Source: JAICND01 sp040905905 (GTDB lineage Bacteria > Actinomycetota > Acidimicrobiia > Spongiisociales > ZC4RG35). Taken from it: a DNA stretch of 64,000 nucleotides. The notes beneath the pieces are model-generated. The model was not told where the DNA came from, ran no database searches, and worked only from the letters and a program-made list of their open reading frames with translations. The position numbers were made by a program, and so were the translations under genes. The stretch is taken from contig JBBDQN010000054.1 of assembly GCA_040905905.1 (NCBI GenBank), positions 13,721-77,720 of the forward strand, in the 5' to 3' direction. Below, piece by piece: positions 1 to 8,021 of the stretch (the first letter of the stretch is position 1; the number at the start of each line of letters is the position of its first letter).

Positions 1-328
1 GCACATCAAGGTCCTTGGCGATCGCGGCTGCCTCGGTTGGGTCCGGCACCGTTTCGATATGGACCGTCACCAGATCGCACCCCGCTTCGGCCAGTGTGGG
101 CAGCAGCTGGTCGGGATTTGTGGTCATCACGTGACAGTCGAAAACCAGCGAGGTGAGGGGGCGCAACGATCTGATAACGGGCACCCCGAAGCTGATGTTG
201 GGGACGAAGTGCCCATCCATGACATCGAGGTGGAGGAGGTCAGCGTCCTTCTCGATGGCAGCCACCTGCTCCCCCAAACGTGCGAAGTCGGCCGCGAGCA
301 ATGAGGGAGCAATCAGGTAGCCGACCAT
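1..328 (-). CDS. rpe: Ribulose-phosphate 3-epimerase, N-terminal part (runs off the window)
   Basis: This is the first 109 residues of an enzyme that interconverts ribulose 5-phosphate and xylulose 5-phosphate in the pentose phosphate and Calvin pathways. The start is the ATG at 328 (MVGYLIAPSLLAADF). The reading shows the family hallmarks: PSLLAADFARLGEQV at residues 8-22, the metal and substrate loop LHLDVMDGHFVPN at about 32-44, and FDCHVM at about 63-68. The C-terminal half lies beyond base 1. It follows fmt on the same strand with a 30-base gap, so it is the last visible gene of the large minus-strand block. The TIM-barrel N-terminus is unambiguous. Confidence 0.93.
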   Translation of the reverse strand, partial: MVGYLIAPSLLAADFARLGEQVAAIEKDADLLHLDVMDGHFVPNISFGVPVIRSLRPLTSLVFDCHVMTTNPDQLLPTLAEAGCDLVTVHIETVPDPTEAAAIAKDLDV

Positions 329-358
329 CAGGAGCGGAGTGTATCGGGGGCCGCCACG

Positions 359-1273
359 TCACCCTGCCCTGGTCGGTGGCTGCCGCAGCCCCCGCAGCCA
401 AGCCGAGGTTTTTAGCGACTGTCCACCGGGCGCCTGGATTTCCAACACCCGCAGTCCCGTGCCTCCGGTCCCTACGACGATGCTGTCATCCTCCCAGACC
501 AACGCTCCCTGCTTGAGGGGGAGTCCGCTGGGCTCGGCGGTCAGAACTCGATGGGGAATGCCGTCCAACAGCAGAGTCGCTCCTGGCCGGGGTGCGAGGG
601 CGCGCACCTTGCGAACTACGGACTCGGGGGGCAGGCTCAGGTCAAGTCGGCGGTCGGCGGCCTTCAAGACGGGGGCATAGGAGGCGCTGGTGGAATCCTG
701 GGGAACGGCTTTGATCCGCCCCTCCACCCAGGGATCCAGTGTTCGCGCCAGCAACTCTGCGCCCAGGAGAGCGAGACGGGAGGTGAGTCCGCCACCGGTT
801 TCCTGGTCACCGATGACCGTTGAGCAAGCTGCGACAACCGGGCCGGTATCGAGGCCCTCGTCCATCAACATGATGGTCACTCCGGTTTCGCGATCGCCGG
901 CGTTGATCGCCGCGAACACCGGTGAGGCTCCCCGCCAGCGTGGCAGTAGGGAGAAATGCACGTTGAGGAGCCCGCGGGCAGGCAATGCCAGGACCGGTGC
1001 AGGCAACAACATGCCGTAGGCGGCCACCACCCCCAGATCGAAGGGCCCCGTCTCGGCCAACACCTCTGCCAGCTCGAGACCGGTACCCGGCTGGGCGACA
1101 GCAATTCCGGCGTCGAGGGCGGCCAACTTCACTTCGGGAGGCAGCGCCTTGCCAGAGCGAGCCCGGGGGCGATCCGGCCTGGTCACCACCAAGCCAACTT
1201 CGGAGGCGGAAATGAGTGCTGTGAGGACGGGGACCGCGATTACAGGAGTCCCCATGAACACCGTTCGCGCCAA
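359..1273 (-). CDS. fmt: Methionyl-tRNA formyltransferase
   Basis: The enzyme formylates Met-tRNA(fMet) using 10-formyltetrahydrofolate, which allows bacterial translation initiation. I start it at the TTG at 1273, giving 304 residues (MARTVFMGTPVIAVPVL), because family members begin a few residues before the FMGTP strand and a GGAG lies 12 bases upstream. An in-frame extension upstream to 1537 would overlap def by 244 bases and is unlikely. Catalytic residues are N104, H106 and D142 in the NVHFSLLPRWRGA and DEGLDTG motifs. The C-terminal OB-like domain (about 210-304) is present. It lies 20 bases downstream of def, the usual partner that later removes the formyl group. Confidence 0.95.
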   Translation of the reverse strand: MARTVFMGTPVIAVPVLTALISASEVGLVVTRPDRPRARSGKALPPEVKLAALDAGIAVAQPGTGLELAEVLAETGPFDLGVVAAYGMLLPAPVLALPARGLLNVHFSLLPRWRGASPVFAAINAGDRETGVTIMLMDEGLDTGPVVAACSTVIGDQETGGGLTSRLALLGAELLARTLDPWVEGRIKAVPQDSTSASYAPVLKAADRRLDLSLPPESVVRKVRALAPRPGATLLLDGIPHRVLTAEPSGLPLKQGALVWEDDSIVVGTGGTGLRVLEIQAPGGQSLKTSAWLRGLRQPPTRAG

Positions 1274-1293
1274 ACCCGAAGATGTCTCCGGGC

Positions 1294-1803
1294 TCACTCT
1301 CGTTCGACGAGGCCAAGGGCTTCGTCGGCCAGCTCCCGCAGAGCTTGCTTGCGCGTCCGTCGATCCAACCGTTCCAGCAAGAGTATCCCCTTGAGGTGGT
1401 CGAGTTCGTGCTGGAGCACCCGGCCCAGGAGACCAGTGCCCGAATATTCGACCACACTGCCCGCCAGATCGGTGCCGCGGGCCCGGGCGAACTCGGGCCG
1501 GGTGAGGGGCCAAAAGTGTCCCGGGACCGACAGGCACCCTTCCTCAAACTCGAGCCCCCCACTCACTTCGACCAGTTCCGGATTGATCAGAACCCGGGCC
1601 CCTTCTCCGTCTTGTGCATCGAATACCACAACGGCCCTGGAGATCCCGATCTGGGGGGCTGCCAGCCCCACCCCGGGGGCTGCGTACATCGTCTCGATGA
1701 GGTCGTCGACCAGACGGTGGACGGAGTCGTCTACCTCTTTGACGACAGCAGCGGTCATCCGCAAGACCGGATCACCAAAAGTGCGAATGGGATAGACAGG
1801 CAT
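1294..1803 (-). CDS. def: Peptide deformylase
   Basis: This 169-residue metalloenzyme removes the N-formyl group from nascent proteins. All three family motifs are present: GVGLAAPQIG (44-53), EEGCLS (87-92, metal ligand C90) and QHELDH (131-136, metal ligands H132 and H136, catalytic E133). The residue after HELDHL is K rather than the more common N or D, a mild deviation. The ATG at 1803 is preceded on the coding strand by a heptamer repeat array and not by a recognisable Shine-Dalgarno sequence. It is followed closely by fmt, the standard pairing. Confidence 0.96.
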   Translation of the reverse strand: MPVYPIRTFGDPVLRMTAAVVKEVDDSVHRLVDDLIETMYAAPGVGLAAPQIGISRAVVVFDAQDGEGARVLINPELVEVSGGLEFEEGCLSVPGHFWPLTRPEFARARGTDLAGSVVEYSGTGLLGRVLQHELDHLKGILLLERLDRRTRKQALRELADEALGLVERE

Positions 1804-1804
1804 A

Positions 1805-1925
1805 AGAGTGGTGAGTTATGGGTGGTGAGTATTGGGTCGGAAGCGGGAGAACGGTAACTGATCAGGTGGGACGGCCGGATGGTCCGACGCACCACTCACC
1901 ACTCACCACTCACAACTCACAACTC
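1805..1925. repeat. Heptamer repeat array in inverted orientation between priA and def
   Basis: Two arrays of 7-base units face each other. On the + strand 1805-1839 reads AGAGTGG, TGAGTTA, TGGGTGG, TGAGTAT, TGGGTCG. On the minus strand, from 1919 down to 1885, it reads TGAGTTG, three copies of TGAGTGG, then TGCGTCG. The priA stop codon TGA is the first triplet of the right-hand array. A transcript would be able to form a long imperfect hairpin with about 45 bases in the loop. The same unit recurs at 6335-6402 and 8934-8968. Confidence 0.9.
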
Positions 1926-3758
1926 CAGGGGGTCGCTGTCGATGCGGACTGTCGCCCCTGTGTCCCGCCATCTCTGGACTAGTGGCCGCAGATTGTGACG
2001 AAAACCGGTCAGGTCGTTGCCCTGGATCAGCCACCGCTGGGCTCCCTCACGTCGCGCGGCCGGTCCCAAGACGACCGCACGATCGGCTGCCTCGTGCAGG
2101 CCGGTATCGACCCCGGGCGGTATCGGGCCCCGCAACTCGACGACCACCAGATCCCCGTTGGGGGGAAAGCCAAGCGTCCTTCGCTCCTCCAACTCCAACT
2201 GGAGAAAGGGGATGGGGTCACCACGGCGCAAGGCATCGATGACGGGGTGGTCGGGGAGGCTCGTCTGGATCATGGCGCGGTGACCGCCTCCGGTTGCTAC
2301 CCGTCCAGCCAGCCGGGCCAGGATGCGCAGGGCTTCTTCGGCCGCCCGGAAGTGGCTGCCCAGGATCAGACCATCCGCGTCGACCGCTACCGCCAGATCG
2401 ACCGGATCGAGGCCCGCCAGATCCGCCTCGGAACCGACCATGACCGGCGCCGGGTCCGGGGCCGCCGACACCTGGAGACCGCCGGCTCTTTTCAGCTCCT
2501 CGAGAACTCGACCCACCCCTGCCCCGAGCGGTACAAAACGATCGTGGCCGCAACTGGAGCAAGGACCTAGTTGATAACTGCAGCGAGGACACAATGGCGC
2601 GGCTTCCGGTCGCGACCCACAGTTCGGGCATTGACGGACGGTGCGACAACGTTCGCACCTGACCGCGGGGGCGTAACCGCGCCGATGGGCAAACACGAAG
2701 GCGGATCCTCCCCCACCAGTGATGGCACGGATGGCGGCCAGGACCGGATGGCTGACAAGCCCGGGTAGCGGCGGTTGGGCGTTGCGGTCCACCACCTCGA
2801 CGGGAGGCCAGGCGCGGCGGGTCCGCCGCACCGGGGTAGCGCCGGCTGCGAGAGTCTCCAACGAAGGAGTGGGGCCGACGAAGGCCAGGGTGTGCCTGCC
2901 CAGCTGCGCCCTGGTCCGCATCAGGTCCCGGGCGTGGATTGTCGGAGTCTGGCGATCCTTCATGGCCCGGCGTCCTTCCTCCACCACCACTGCTAGACCG
3001 AGATCTCCCACCCGCCAAGCGGCCAGCCGAGGGGTCCCGACAAGAACGTTCCCACCGTTTTGCGCTGACGCCCAGGCGGCGGTGTTCTCGGCGTCGGACC
3101 GGTCGGGACTGACCACCAGGCTTCTCTCCTCCCCCACCGCATCGATCGCTGAATCATGGAGAGCGGCCACCTCCTCGGATGTGGCTGCGACGATCAACAA
3201 TGTCCGCCCTGCCGCGGTCACGGGGGCTGCGATCGCCTCGACCCACTCCAGGTTGGTCCATCTTTCGATTAGGGCAACCGGCGGCCTGCGGTTGCCCGCA
3301 GCTACGACCCGGGCCACGTCGGCCAATGGATGGTTGGTCTTGGCCTCAGGTCGGACCTCCGATCCGGGCGCCGCTGGCAAGACCCTGACAAGGTTCGGTG
3401 GCGCAGCCCGCTCGAGAAGAACCGAAAGCGGTGCCACGTAGCGGTGGGCGGCCCAATGTAAGGCTGCCATGAGGGGAGCGTCGAAGATCGGTGCCGCCAT
3501 CGACACCGCGGCCAGGGATTTAAGGCCCTCGCCGGGGCGGTCTGTCACCTCTACTACAAATCCCCTGACCCGGCGTCCACCCAACGGCACCCGGACCAGC
3601 GAACCAACCACTGCCAGCGGGAGTTGCGCCTCGGGGATCGAGTACCAGAATCCTGAGTCGAGTTGAAAGCTGGGGACTGCTGGGACGACCCGGGCGGCTC
3701 GAGTCAGAAGGATTCCGCCTGCTTGCGCAGGTCGGCCGCAACGTCGGTGGACTCCCAC
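1917..3758 (-). CDS. priA: Primosomal protein N' (PriA), actinobacterial type lacking helicase motifs
   Basis: PriA recognises stalled forks and restarts replication. The N-terminal DNA-binding part and the central zinc-binding region are present: eight cysteines in four CxxC pairs at 368/371, 377/380, 390/393 and 400/403. The Walker A motif expected around residues 180-200 is absent, and where the DEAH-like box should be the sequence reads VVVEEGRRAMKDRQ, so ATPase activity is unlikely. This degeneration is typical of actinobacterial PriA. The GTG at 3758 gives 613 residues but overlaps metK by 55 bases. A CTG at 3707 overlapping the metK stop (CTGA) gives 596 residues beginning MTRAARVVP and is a serious alternative. 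The stop codon lies inside a heptamer repeat. Confidence 0.85.
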   Translation of the reverse strand: MGVHRRCGRPAQAGGILLTRAARVVPAVPSFQLDSGFWYSIPEAQLPLAVVGSLVRVPLGGRRVRGFVVEVTDRPGEGLKSLAAVSMAAPIFDAPLMAALHWAAHRYVAPLSVLLERAAPPNLVRVLPAAPGSEVRPEAKTNHPLADVARVVAAGNRRPPVALIERWTNLEWVEAIAAPVTAAGRTLLIVAATSEEVAALHDSAIDAVGEERSLVVSPDRSDAENTAAWASAQNGGNVLVGTPRLAAWRVGDLGLAVVVEEGRRAMKDRQTPTIHARDLMRTRAQLGRHTLAFVGPTPSLETLAAGATPVRRTRRAWPPVEVVDRNAQPPLPGLVSHPVLAAIRAITGGGGSAFVFAHRRGYAPAVRCERCRTVRQCPNCGSRPEAAPLCPRCSYQLGPCSSCGHDRFVPLGAGVGRVLEELKRAGGLQVSAAPDPAPVMVGSEADLAGLDPVDLAVAVDADGLILGSHFRAAEEALRILARLAGRVATGGGHRAMIQTSLPDHPVIDALRRGDPIPFLQLELEERRTLGFPPNGDLVVVELRGPIPPGVDTGLHEAADRAVVLGPAARREGAQRWLIQGNDLTGFRHNLRPLVQRWRDTGATVRIDSDPLEL

Positions 3759-4885
3759 GGGAATTCGGGCCTTCCAAAATGCCCATACGCGGCGGTGGGT
3801 CGGTAAATGGGGCGGCGCAGATCGAGCCGTTCCAAAATCGCCGCGGGCCGGAAGTCGAAGAACTCGGTGACGAGTTTTTCCAGGCGATCGGGGTCGATGA
3901 CCGAGGTTTCGGCAGTGTCGACCATGATCGAGAACGGGGCGGCGCGGCCTATTGCATATGCGAGCTGCACTTCACAGCGGCTGGCTAGTCCCGCGGCTAC
4001 GACGTTTTTGGCAGCGTGGCGGGCGGCATAAGTTGCCGACCGGTCGACCTTTGTCGGGTCTTTGCCGGAGAAGGCGCCGCCTCCGTGCCGGGCGTATCCG
4101 CCATAGGTGTCGACGATGATCTTGCGACCGGTGAGGCCGGTGTCGGCATGGGGGCCCCCGACCTCGAAGTTGCCTGAGGGATTTACATAGAAGGGAACGT
4201 CCGTTGGAAGTAACTCGGGCGGGATGGCTGGCAACACAACGTGTTCCATCAGGTCGGCCCGCATCTGCTTTTCGATGTCGACCCCGGGACCATGATGGGC
4301 CGAGATCAGCAAACTCGTCACCCTCACCGGCACCCGCCCTTCGTATTCGACCATGACCTGGGTTTTCCCGTCTGGGCGCAGATAGCCGAGGACTCCTTGG
4401 CGCCGCACCAGGGCCAGCCGGGCGGCCAGCCGGTGGGCTAACTGGATCGGCATCGGCATCAGATCGGGAGTTTCATCCACCGCATAACCGAACATGATCC
4501 CTTGATCACCGGCGCCGAGTTGGTCGTAGGCATCGATCGATCCCCCTCGCGCCTCTTGGGCGGTAGACACACCAGCGGCGATGTCGGGTGACTGCTGATG
4601 GATCAGGACAGTGACGTCGATGTGGTCGGCCGAAAATTCGGTGGAGCCGACATACCCGATGTCGGCGATCGCCTGGCGGGTGACCGAGTCGACATCCACC
4701 ACGGCCATTGTGCTCAGCTCGCCAGCCACTATGGCCATCCCTGTGGTCACCATCGTTTCACACGCCACCCGGCCAGAGGGGTCCTGGGTCAGAACGGCGT
4801 CAAGTACCGCGTCGGACACGGCATCTGCCACCTTGTCGGGATGTCCCTCGGTCACCGACTCTGATGCAAAGAACCAACGGCGCAT
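3704..4885 (-). CDS. metK: S-adenosylmethionine synthetase
   Basis: This makes S-adenosylmethionine from ATP and methionine in the cytoplasm. At 393 residues it has the normal length and both signature motifs: GAGDQGIMFGYA at 124-135 and GGGAFSGKD at 268-276, the phosphate-binding P-loop. The N-terminal ESVTEGHPDK (9-18) carries the ATP-binding His15. It starts with ATG 12 bases after coaBC and its end overlaps priA. Confidence 0.97.
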   Translation of the reverse strand: MRRWFFASESVTEGHPDKVADAVSDAVLDAVLTQDPSGRVACETMVTTGMAIVAGELSTMAVVDVDSVTRQAIADIGYVGSTEFSADHIDVTVLIHQQSPDIAAGVSTAQEARGGSIDAYDQLGAGDQGIMFGYAVDETPDLMPMPIQLAHRLAARLALVRRQGVLGYLRPDGKTQVMVEYEGRVPVRVTSLLISAHHGPGVDIEKQMRADLMEHVVLPAIPPELLPTDVPFYVNPSGNFEVGGPHADTGLTGRKIIVDTYGGYARHGGGAFSGKDPTKVDRSATYAARHAAKNVVAAGLASRCEVQLAYAIGRAAPFSIMVDTAETSVIDPDRLEKLVTEFFDFRPAAILERLDLRRPIYRPTAAYGHFGRPEFPWESTDVAADLRKQAESF

Positions 4886-4897
4886 TGGTGTGCGAGC

Positions 4898-6082
4898 TTA
4901 CCCGGGCGGGTTCCGCCGCTCGATGATCAGATCCCAGATCCTCCTGGCGACATCCGTCTTGGACATCATCGGCCAGGGTTCGGTGCGCCCATCCGGAGTG
5001 ACGATCGTGACCCGGTTGGTATCGACGGCAAAGCCGGCGCCGTCCTCGGTCACATCGTTGGCAACCAGCAGGTCGACTTTCTTTTTCTGGGCCTTGTCGA
5101 CCACCCGGGTGAGGTCACCGGTCTCAGCAGCGAACCCCACCAGGAAGGGCCGGTTGGTGCGGGCCGCCACCGAAGCCAACACATCGGGGGTGGGTTCGAG
5201 GCTCAAATCGGGCGGACCGTCACCCCGTGACAGTTTCCCGGGGGCCGCCGCGGTAGGGCGGAAGTCGGCCACTGCGGCTGCCATCACTGCCACATCGGCC
5301 GCGACTCCCGCCACCGCATCTGCCATCTCTTGGGCCGACTCGACTTGCACCACCTTGACGGCGGAGTGCGCGGTCAGACCGGAGGTGGTGACCAGAGTTA
5401 CCTCAGCTCCCCGGCGGGCGGCCTCGTCGGCGACAGCATGCCCCATTTTTCCCGACGAACGATTGCCGATGTAACGCACTGGGTCGATGGGTTCGCGAGT
5501 GCCACCCGCGGTCACCAGGACCCGGACTCCCCGCAACGGTGAAGGAAACATGGCCGCGGCCGCCGCCAGAATCTCTTCCGGTTCGGCCATCCTCCCGGCT
5601 CCAACGTCACCTCCGGCCAATGCTCCGGACTCTGGCCCAACGATGGTGATGCCGTCGCGTTGGAGCACACCCACATTCCGCTGAGTGGCGGGGTGCTCCC
5701 ACATCTCGGTGTGCATGGCCGGGGCCACCAGCACCGATGCCCGGGTGGCGAGCAGGGTGGCGGAGACTGCCTCTTCCGACAGGCCGGTGGCCAGCCGGGC
5801 GAGGGTGGCGGCGGTGGCCGGAGCCACGATGACCAGATTGGCCCAACGACCGAGATCGGTATGGGGACTGACCAGATCGGATTCAAACAAGCTGCGAACC
5901 ACGGGATGTCCGGTGATGGCGGCGAAGGTGGTGGGCCCGATGAAATTGGTGGCGTCTTCGGTCATCACCACCCGCACCTCGGCGCCCTCTTCGAGCAGGA
6001 GCCTGCACAGAAAGGCTGATTTGTAGGCCGCCACTCCCCCGGTGACGGCCAGGACCACCCGCCGGCCGGCGAGGAGGCTCAC
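4898..6082 (-). CDS. coaBC: Bifunctional phosphopantothenoylcysteine decarboxylase / phosphopantothenate-cysteine ligase
   Basis: This catalyses two steps of coenzyme A synthesis: ligation of cysteine to 4'-phosphopantothenate (CoaB, C-terminal half) and decarboxylation of the product (CoaC, N-terminal FMN half). I start it at the GTG at 6082 (VSLLAGRRVVLAVTGG), 10 bases after the rpoZ stop, giving 394 residues. Visible features are the flavoprotein strand VVLAVTGGVAAYK, the active-site region ITGHPV, a PAMHTEMW substrate-recognition motif (PAMN in enterobacteria; from memory the His form is usual in actinobacteria), and the CoaB nucleotide-binding VLVTAGGTREPIDPVR. Confidence 0.95.
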   Translation of the reverse strand: MSLLAGRRVVLAVTGGVAAYKSAFLCRLLLEEGAEVRVVMTEDATNFIGPTTFAAITGHPVVRSLFESDLVSPHTDLGRWANLVIVAPATAATLARLATGLSEEAVSATLLATRASVLVAPAMHTEMWEHPATQRNVGVLQRDGITIVGPESGALAGGDVGAGRMAEPEEILAAAAAMFPSPLRGVRVLVTAGGTREPIDPVRYIGNRSSGKMGHAVADEAARRGAEVTLVTTSGLTAHSAVKVVQVESAQEMADAVAGVAADVAVMAAAVADFRPTAAAPGKLSRGDGPPDLSLEPTPDVLASVAARTNRPFLVGFAAETGDLTRVVDKAQKKKVDLLVANDVTEDGAGFAVDTNRVTIVTPDGRTEPWPMMSKTDVARRIWDLIIERRNPPG

Positions 6083-6092
6083 AAGGCCTGGC

Positions 6093-6314
6093 TCAGTCCT
6101 CGGCTCGCTCCACTGCGACCTTGCCCTGAGCGATCTCTTCCATGGCAATGGTCAGCGGTTTGCGGGAGAGGGTGTTGACCTGGGGCGGGACATATTCACC
6201 GATGCCGCCGCCAAGCTGGGAGTAATAGGCGTTGATCTGGCGGGCCCGGCGGGCGGCGATCACGACGGTGGCGAAACGATTGCCGATATTGTCGATGACT
6301 TCTTCAGTCTTCAC
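6093..6314 (-). CDS. rpoZ: RNA polymerase omega subunit
   Basis: This 73-residue subunit helps fold and assemble the beta' subunit. The conserved segments IGNRFATVVIAARRARQIN and KPLTIAMEEIAQGK match the family. The start is a GTG at 6314. Its position between gmk and coaBC matches the standard actinobacterial order. Upstream of the start lies one arm of a heptamer repeat. Confidence 0.94.
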   Translation of the reverse strand: MKTEEVIDNIGNRFATVVIAARRARQINAYYSQLGGGIGEYVPPQVNTLSRKPLTIAMEEIAQGKVAVERAED

Positions 6315-6334
6315 GAGTTATTGGTTTCCAGTGG

Positions 6335-6402
6335 TGAGTGGTGAGTTTCAAGGAACATTGTACCCACGGATCGACCCACCACCCATTACCCACCACTCAT
6401 TA
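6335..6402. repeat. Heptamer repeat array between gmk and rpoZ
   Basis: On the minus strand, directly after the gmk stop TAA (6402-6400), come TGAGTGG, TGGGTAA, TGGGTGG and TGGGTCG (6399-6372). The opposite arm on the + strand reads TGAGTGG, TGAGTTT at 6335-6348. The two arms are inverted relative to each other, as at 1805-1925, with an unrelated spacer of 23 bases. Confidence 0.88.
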
Positions 6403-6957
6403 CCCCAAAAGGGCGTCCACTTCCTCGATGCACCGGTCCAGGTCGTCGTTGACGACAATGTGGTCGAACAGCTCGGGGGCCTGTTCCATCTCGTCGGCGG
6501 CAATCCGAAGCCGGCGAGTGATGTCCGCCTCATTGGTATCCCCCCGTCTGCGCAGACGTGCCGCCAGTTCGTCCAAGGACGGTGGAATGATGAAGAACAT
6601 GAGTGCACGAAGGCCGATCTCACGGATCTGTCGAGCGCCCTGGACCTCTATCTCCAGAAGGACGTCTTCATCTCCTTCCAGCCGACTAACGACGGGGCGC
6701 AGCGGGGTGCCGTAGAGGCGGCCGCTGTATTCGGCCCATTCGAGGAATTCTCCGTTAGCGATCATCCGGGCGAACTCCTCTGGCGAAATAAAGTAGTAGT
6801 GGGACCCTTCGATCTCACCGGGCCTCTGATCGCGGGTGGTCACCGAAACCGAGAAGTAGAGCGGACGGCGGCGTTGCAAACCGGCAACAACCGATGACTT
6901 GCCGGCCCCGGAGGGGCCCGAAACCACGATTAATCGACCAGGCAATCGACCCGGCAA
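6400..6957 (-). CDS. gmk: Guanylate kinase
   Basis: This phosphorylates GMP to GDP. I choose the TTG at 6957 (MPGRLPGRLIVV, 185 residues): a GGATGAGG sequence lies 8 bases upstream and it starts 10 bases after the mihF stop. An ATG further upstream at 7080 would overlap mihF by more than 100 bases and adds residues unlike the family. The P-loop GPSGAGKSS, the GMP-binding SVTTRDQRPGE and SHYYF, and the lid segment RLRRRG are intact. The stop codon abuts a heptamer repeat. Confidence 0.95.
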   Translation of the reverse strand: MPGRLPGRLIVVSGPSGAGKSSVVAGLQRRRPLYFSVSVTTRDQRPGEIEGSHYYFISPEEFARMIANGEFLEWAEYSGRLYGTPLRPVVSRLEGDEDVLLEIEVQGARQIREIGLRALMFFIIPPSLDELAARLRRRGDTNEADITRRLRIAADEMEQAPELFDHIVVNDDLDRCIEEVDALLG

Positions 6958-6967
6958 GAGTGAAGCC

Positions 6968-7279
6968 TCATCCAAGCTCGGTGAGGAGGGCCTGGCGCTG
7001 TCGATCTCCCAAACCTCGAAGCCTCCGACTTCCGTCGATGCCGAGGGACTCAAGCAGGCGTTTGGTCTTGATCTTGCCAAGACCGGGGAGTGAAGCCAGC
7101 ACCGATTCCACCTTGAGGCCTCCGATCATCGCCTCGGTGTCCGCCCTCGTGAGTACTTCATTGAAGGTGAGAGTGCCGGTCCTCAGCAACTCCTTGATCT
7201 CAGCGCGGACCCGCCGCGCCTCGGCCGCCATGGCCAGTGCGGCCGCCCTCTGCTCGGGGGTCTGTTCAGGTAGAGGCAG
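6968..7279 (-). CDS. mihF: Integration host factor, actinobacterial type (mIHF), probable CTG start
   Basis: This small nucleoid protein binds DNA through a helix-two-turn-helix module. The core VESVLASLPGLGKIKTKRLL and SRRLRGLGDRQRQALL match actinobacterial mIHF. The first ATG (7231) would remove the conserved N-terminal helix LPEQTPEQRAAAL, which is encoded in frame just upstream. No ATG, GTG or TTG exists between the in-frame stop at 7288-7286 and that helix. The CTG at 7279 does fit, with GGAG 10 bases upstream, and gives 103 residues, the family's usual size. It sits between pyrF and gmk as in mycobacteria. Confidence 0.88.
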   Translation of the reverse strand: MPLPEQTPEQRAAALAMAAEARRVRAEIKELLRTGTLTFNEVLTRADTEAMIGGLKVESVLASLPGLGKIKTKRLLESLGIDGSRRLRGLGDRQRQALLTELG

Positions 7280-7307
7280 CGGTGGTCATCTCCGTGAGCA
7301 AACCGTA

Positions 7308-8021
7308 CTAGCCGGAAAGCTCAACCCCTGGCAACTCCCTGAGAATCCGTTGGGCGGCTGCCAGCGGGTCGGACGCCCTGGTGATGGGTCTCCCGATGAC
7401 GAGATAGTCAGCCCCCCGACGGATTGCCTCCTGGGGACTTGCAGTGCGCAACTGGTCGTCGTTGCTGTCGCCGGCCGGGCGGATCCCGGGCGTTACCCGC
7501 AGCAGACCTGGCGCGACCTGGGCAACGTCTCCGAGTTCGAGTGGCGAGCACACCACGCCCTCAGCGAATCCGGCCGCGGCCAGGCGGGCAAGACGCGCGA
7601 CCTGGCGGCCGGGGGTACCGATGACGCCAGTGGCAGCGAGTTGGGCGGCATCCAGACTGGTGAGGACCGTCACCGCCAGAATGCCGGCGGGGTTCCCGCG
7701 GGCGCCCGCGACGAGACCCTCCATGGCCGCTTCGATCATGGCCCGGCCCCCACTGGCGTGGACCGTGACCCAACGTGCGCCCCAGGTACCCAATTGGCGG
7801 GCGGCCGCCCTGACCGTGTTCGGAATGTCATGCAGCTTGGCGTCGACGAACACGGGCAGATCCAGCCGGCGAAGGGCTGAGATGACTCCGGGCCCGGGTC
7901 CATTGAGGAGCTCGAGCCCAACCTTAAAACCGCCGGCCGCAGGTTTGAGCTTTGTGGCTAGTCGGACCGCCTCCTCTGCAGTCGAGACGTCGAGAGCGAC
8001 CAGCAACGGATTGGCCGTCAC
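7308..8021 (-). CDS. pyrF: Orotidine 5'-phosphate decarboxylase
   Basis: This performs the last step of UMP synthesis. The 237-residue protein starts with GTG at 8021, and the GTGA overlaps the pyrD stop. The active-site DxKxxD motif is visible in FVDAKLHDIPNTV, with substrate-binding strands LLVALDVST at the N-terminus and GVVCSPLE and VTPGIRP in the C-terminal half. Length and motifs match the group 1 (short) enzymes. The frame stays open upstream through pyrD, but that stretch is not this gene. Confidence 0.95.
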   Translation of the reverse strand: MTANPLLVALDVSTAEEAVRLATKLKPAAGGFKVGLELLNGPGPGVISALRRLDLPVFVDAKLHDIPNTVRAAARQLGTWGARWVTVHASGGRAMIEAAMEGLVAGARGNPAGILAVTVLTSLDAAQLAATGVIGTPGRQVARLARLAAAGFAEGVVCSPLELGDVAQVAPGLLRVTPGIRPAGDSNDDQLRTASPQEAIRRGADYLVIGRPITRASDPLAAAQRILRELPGVELSG

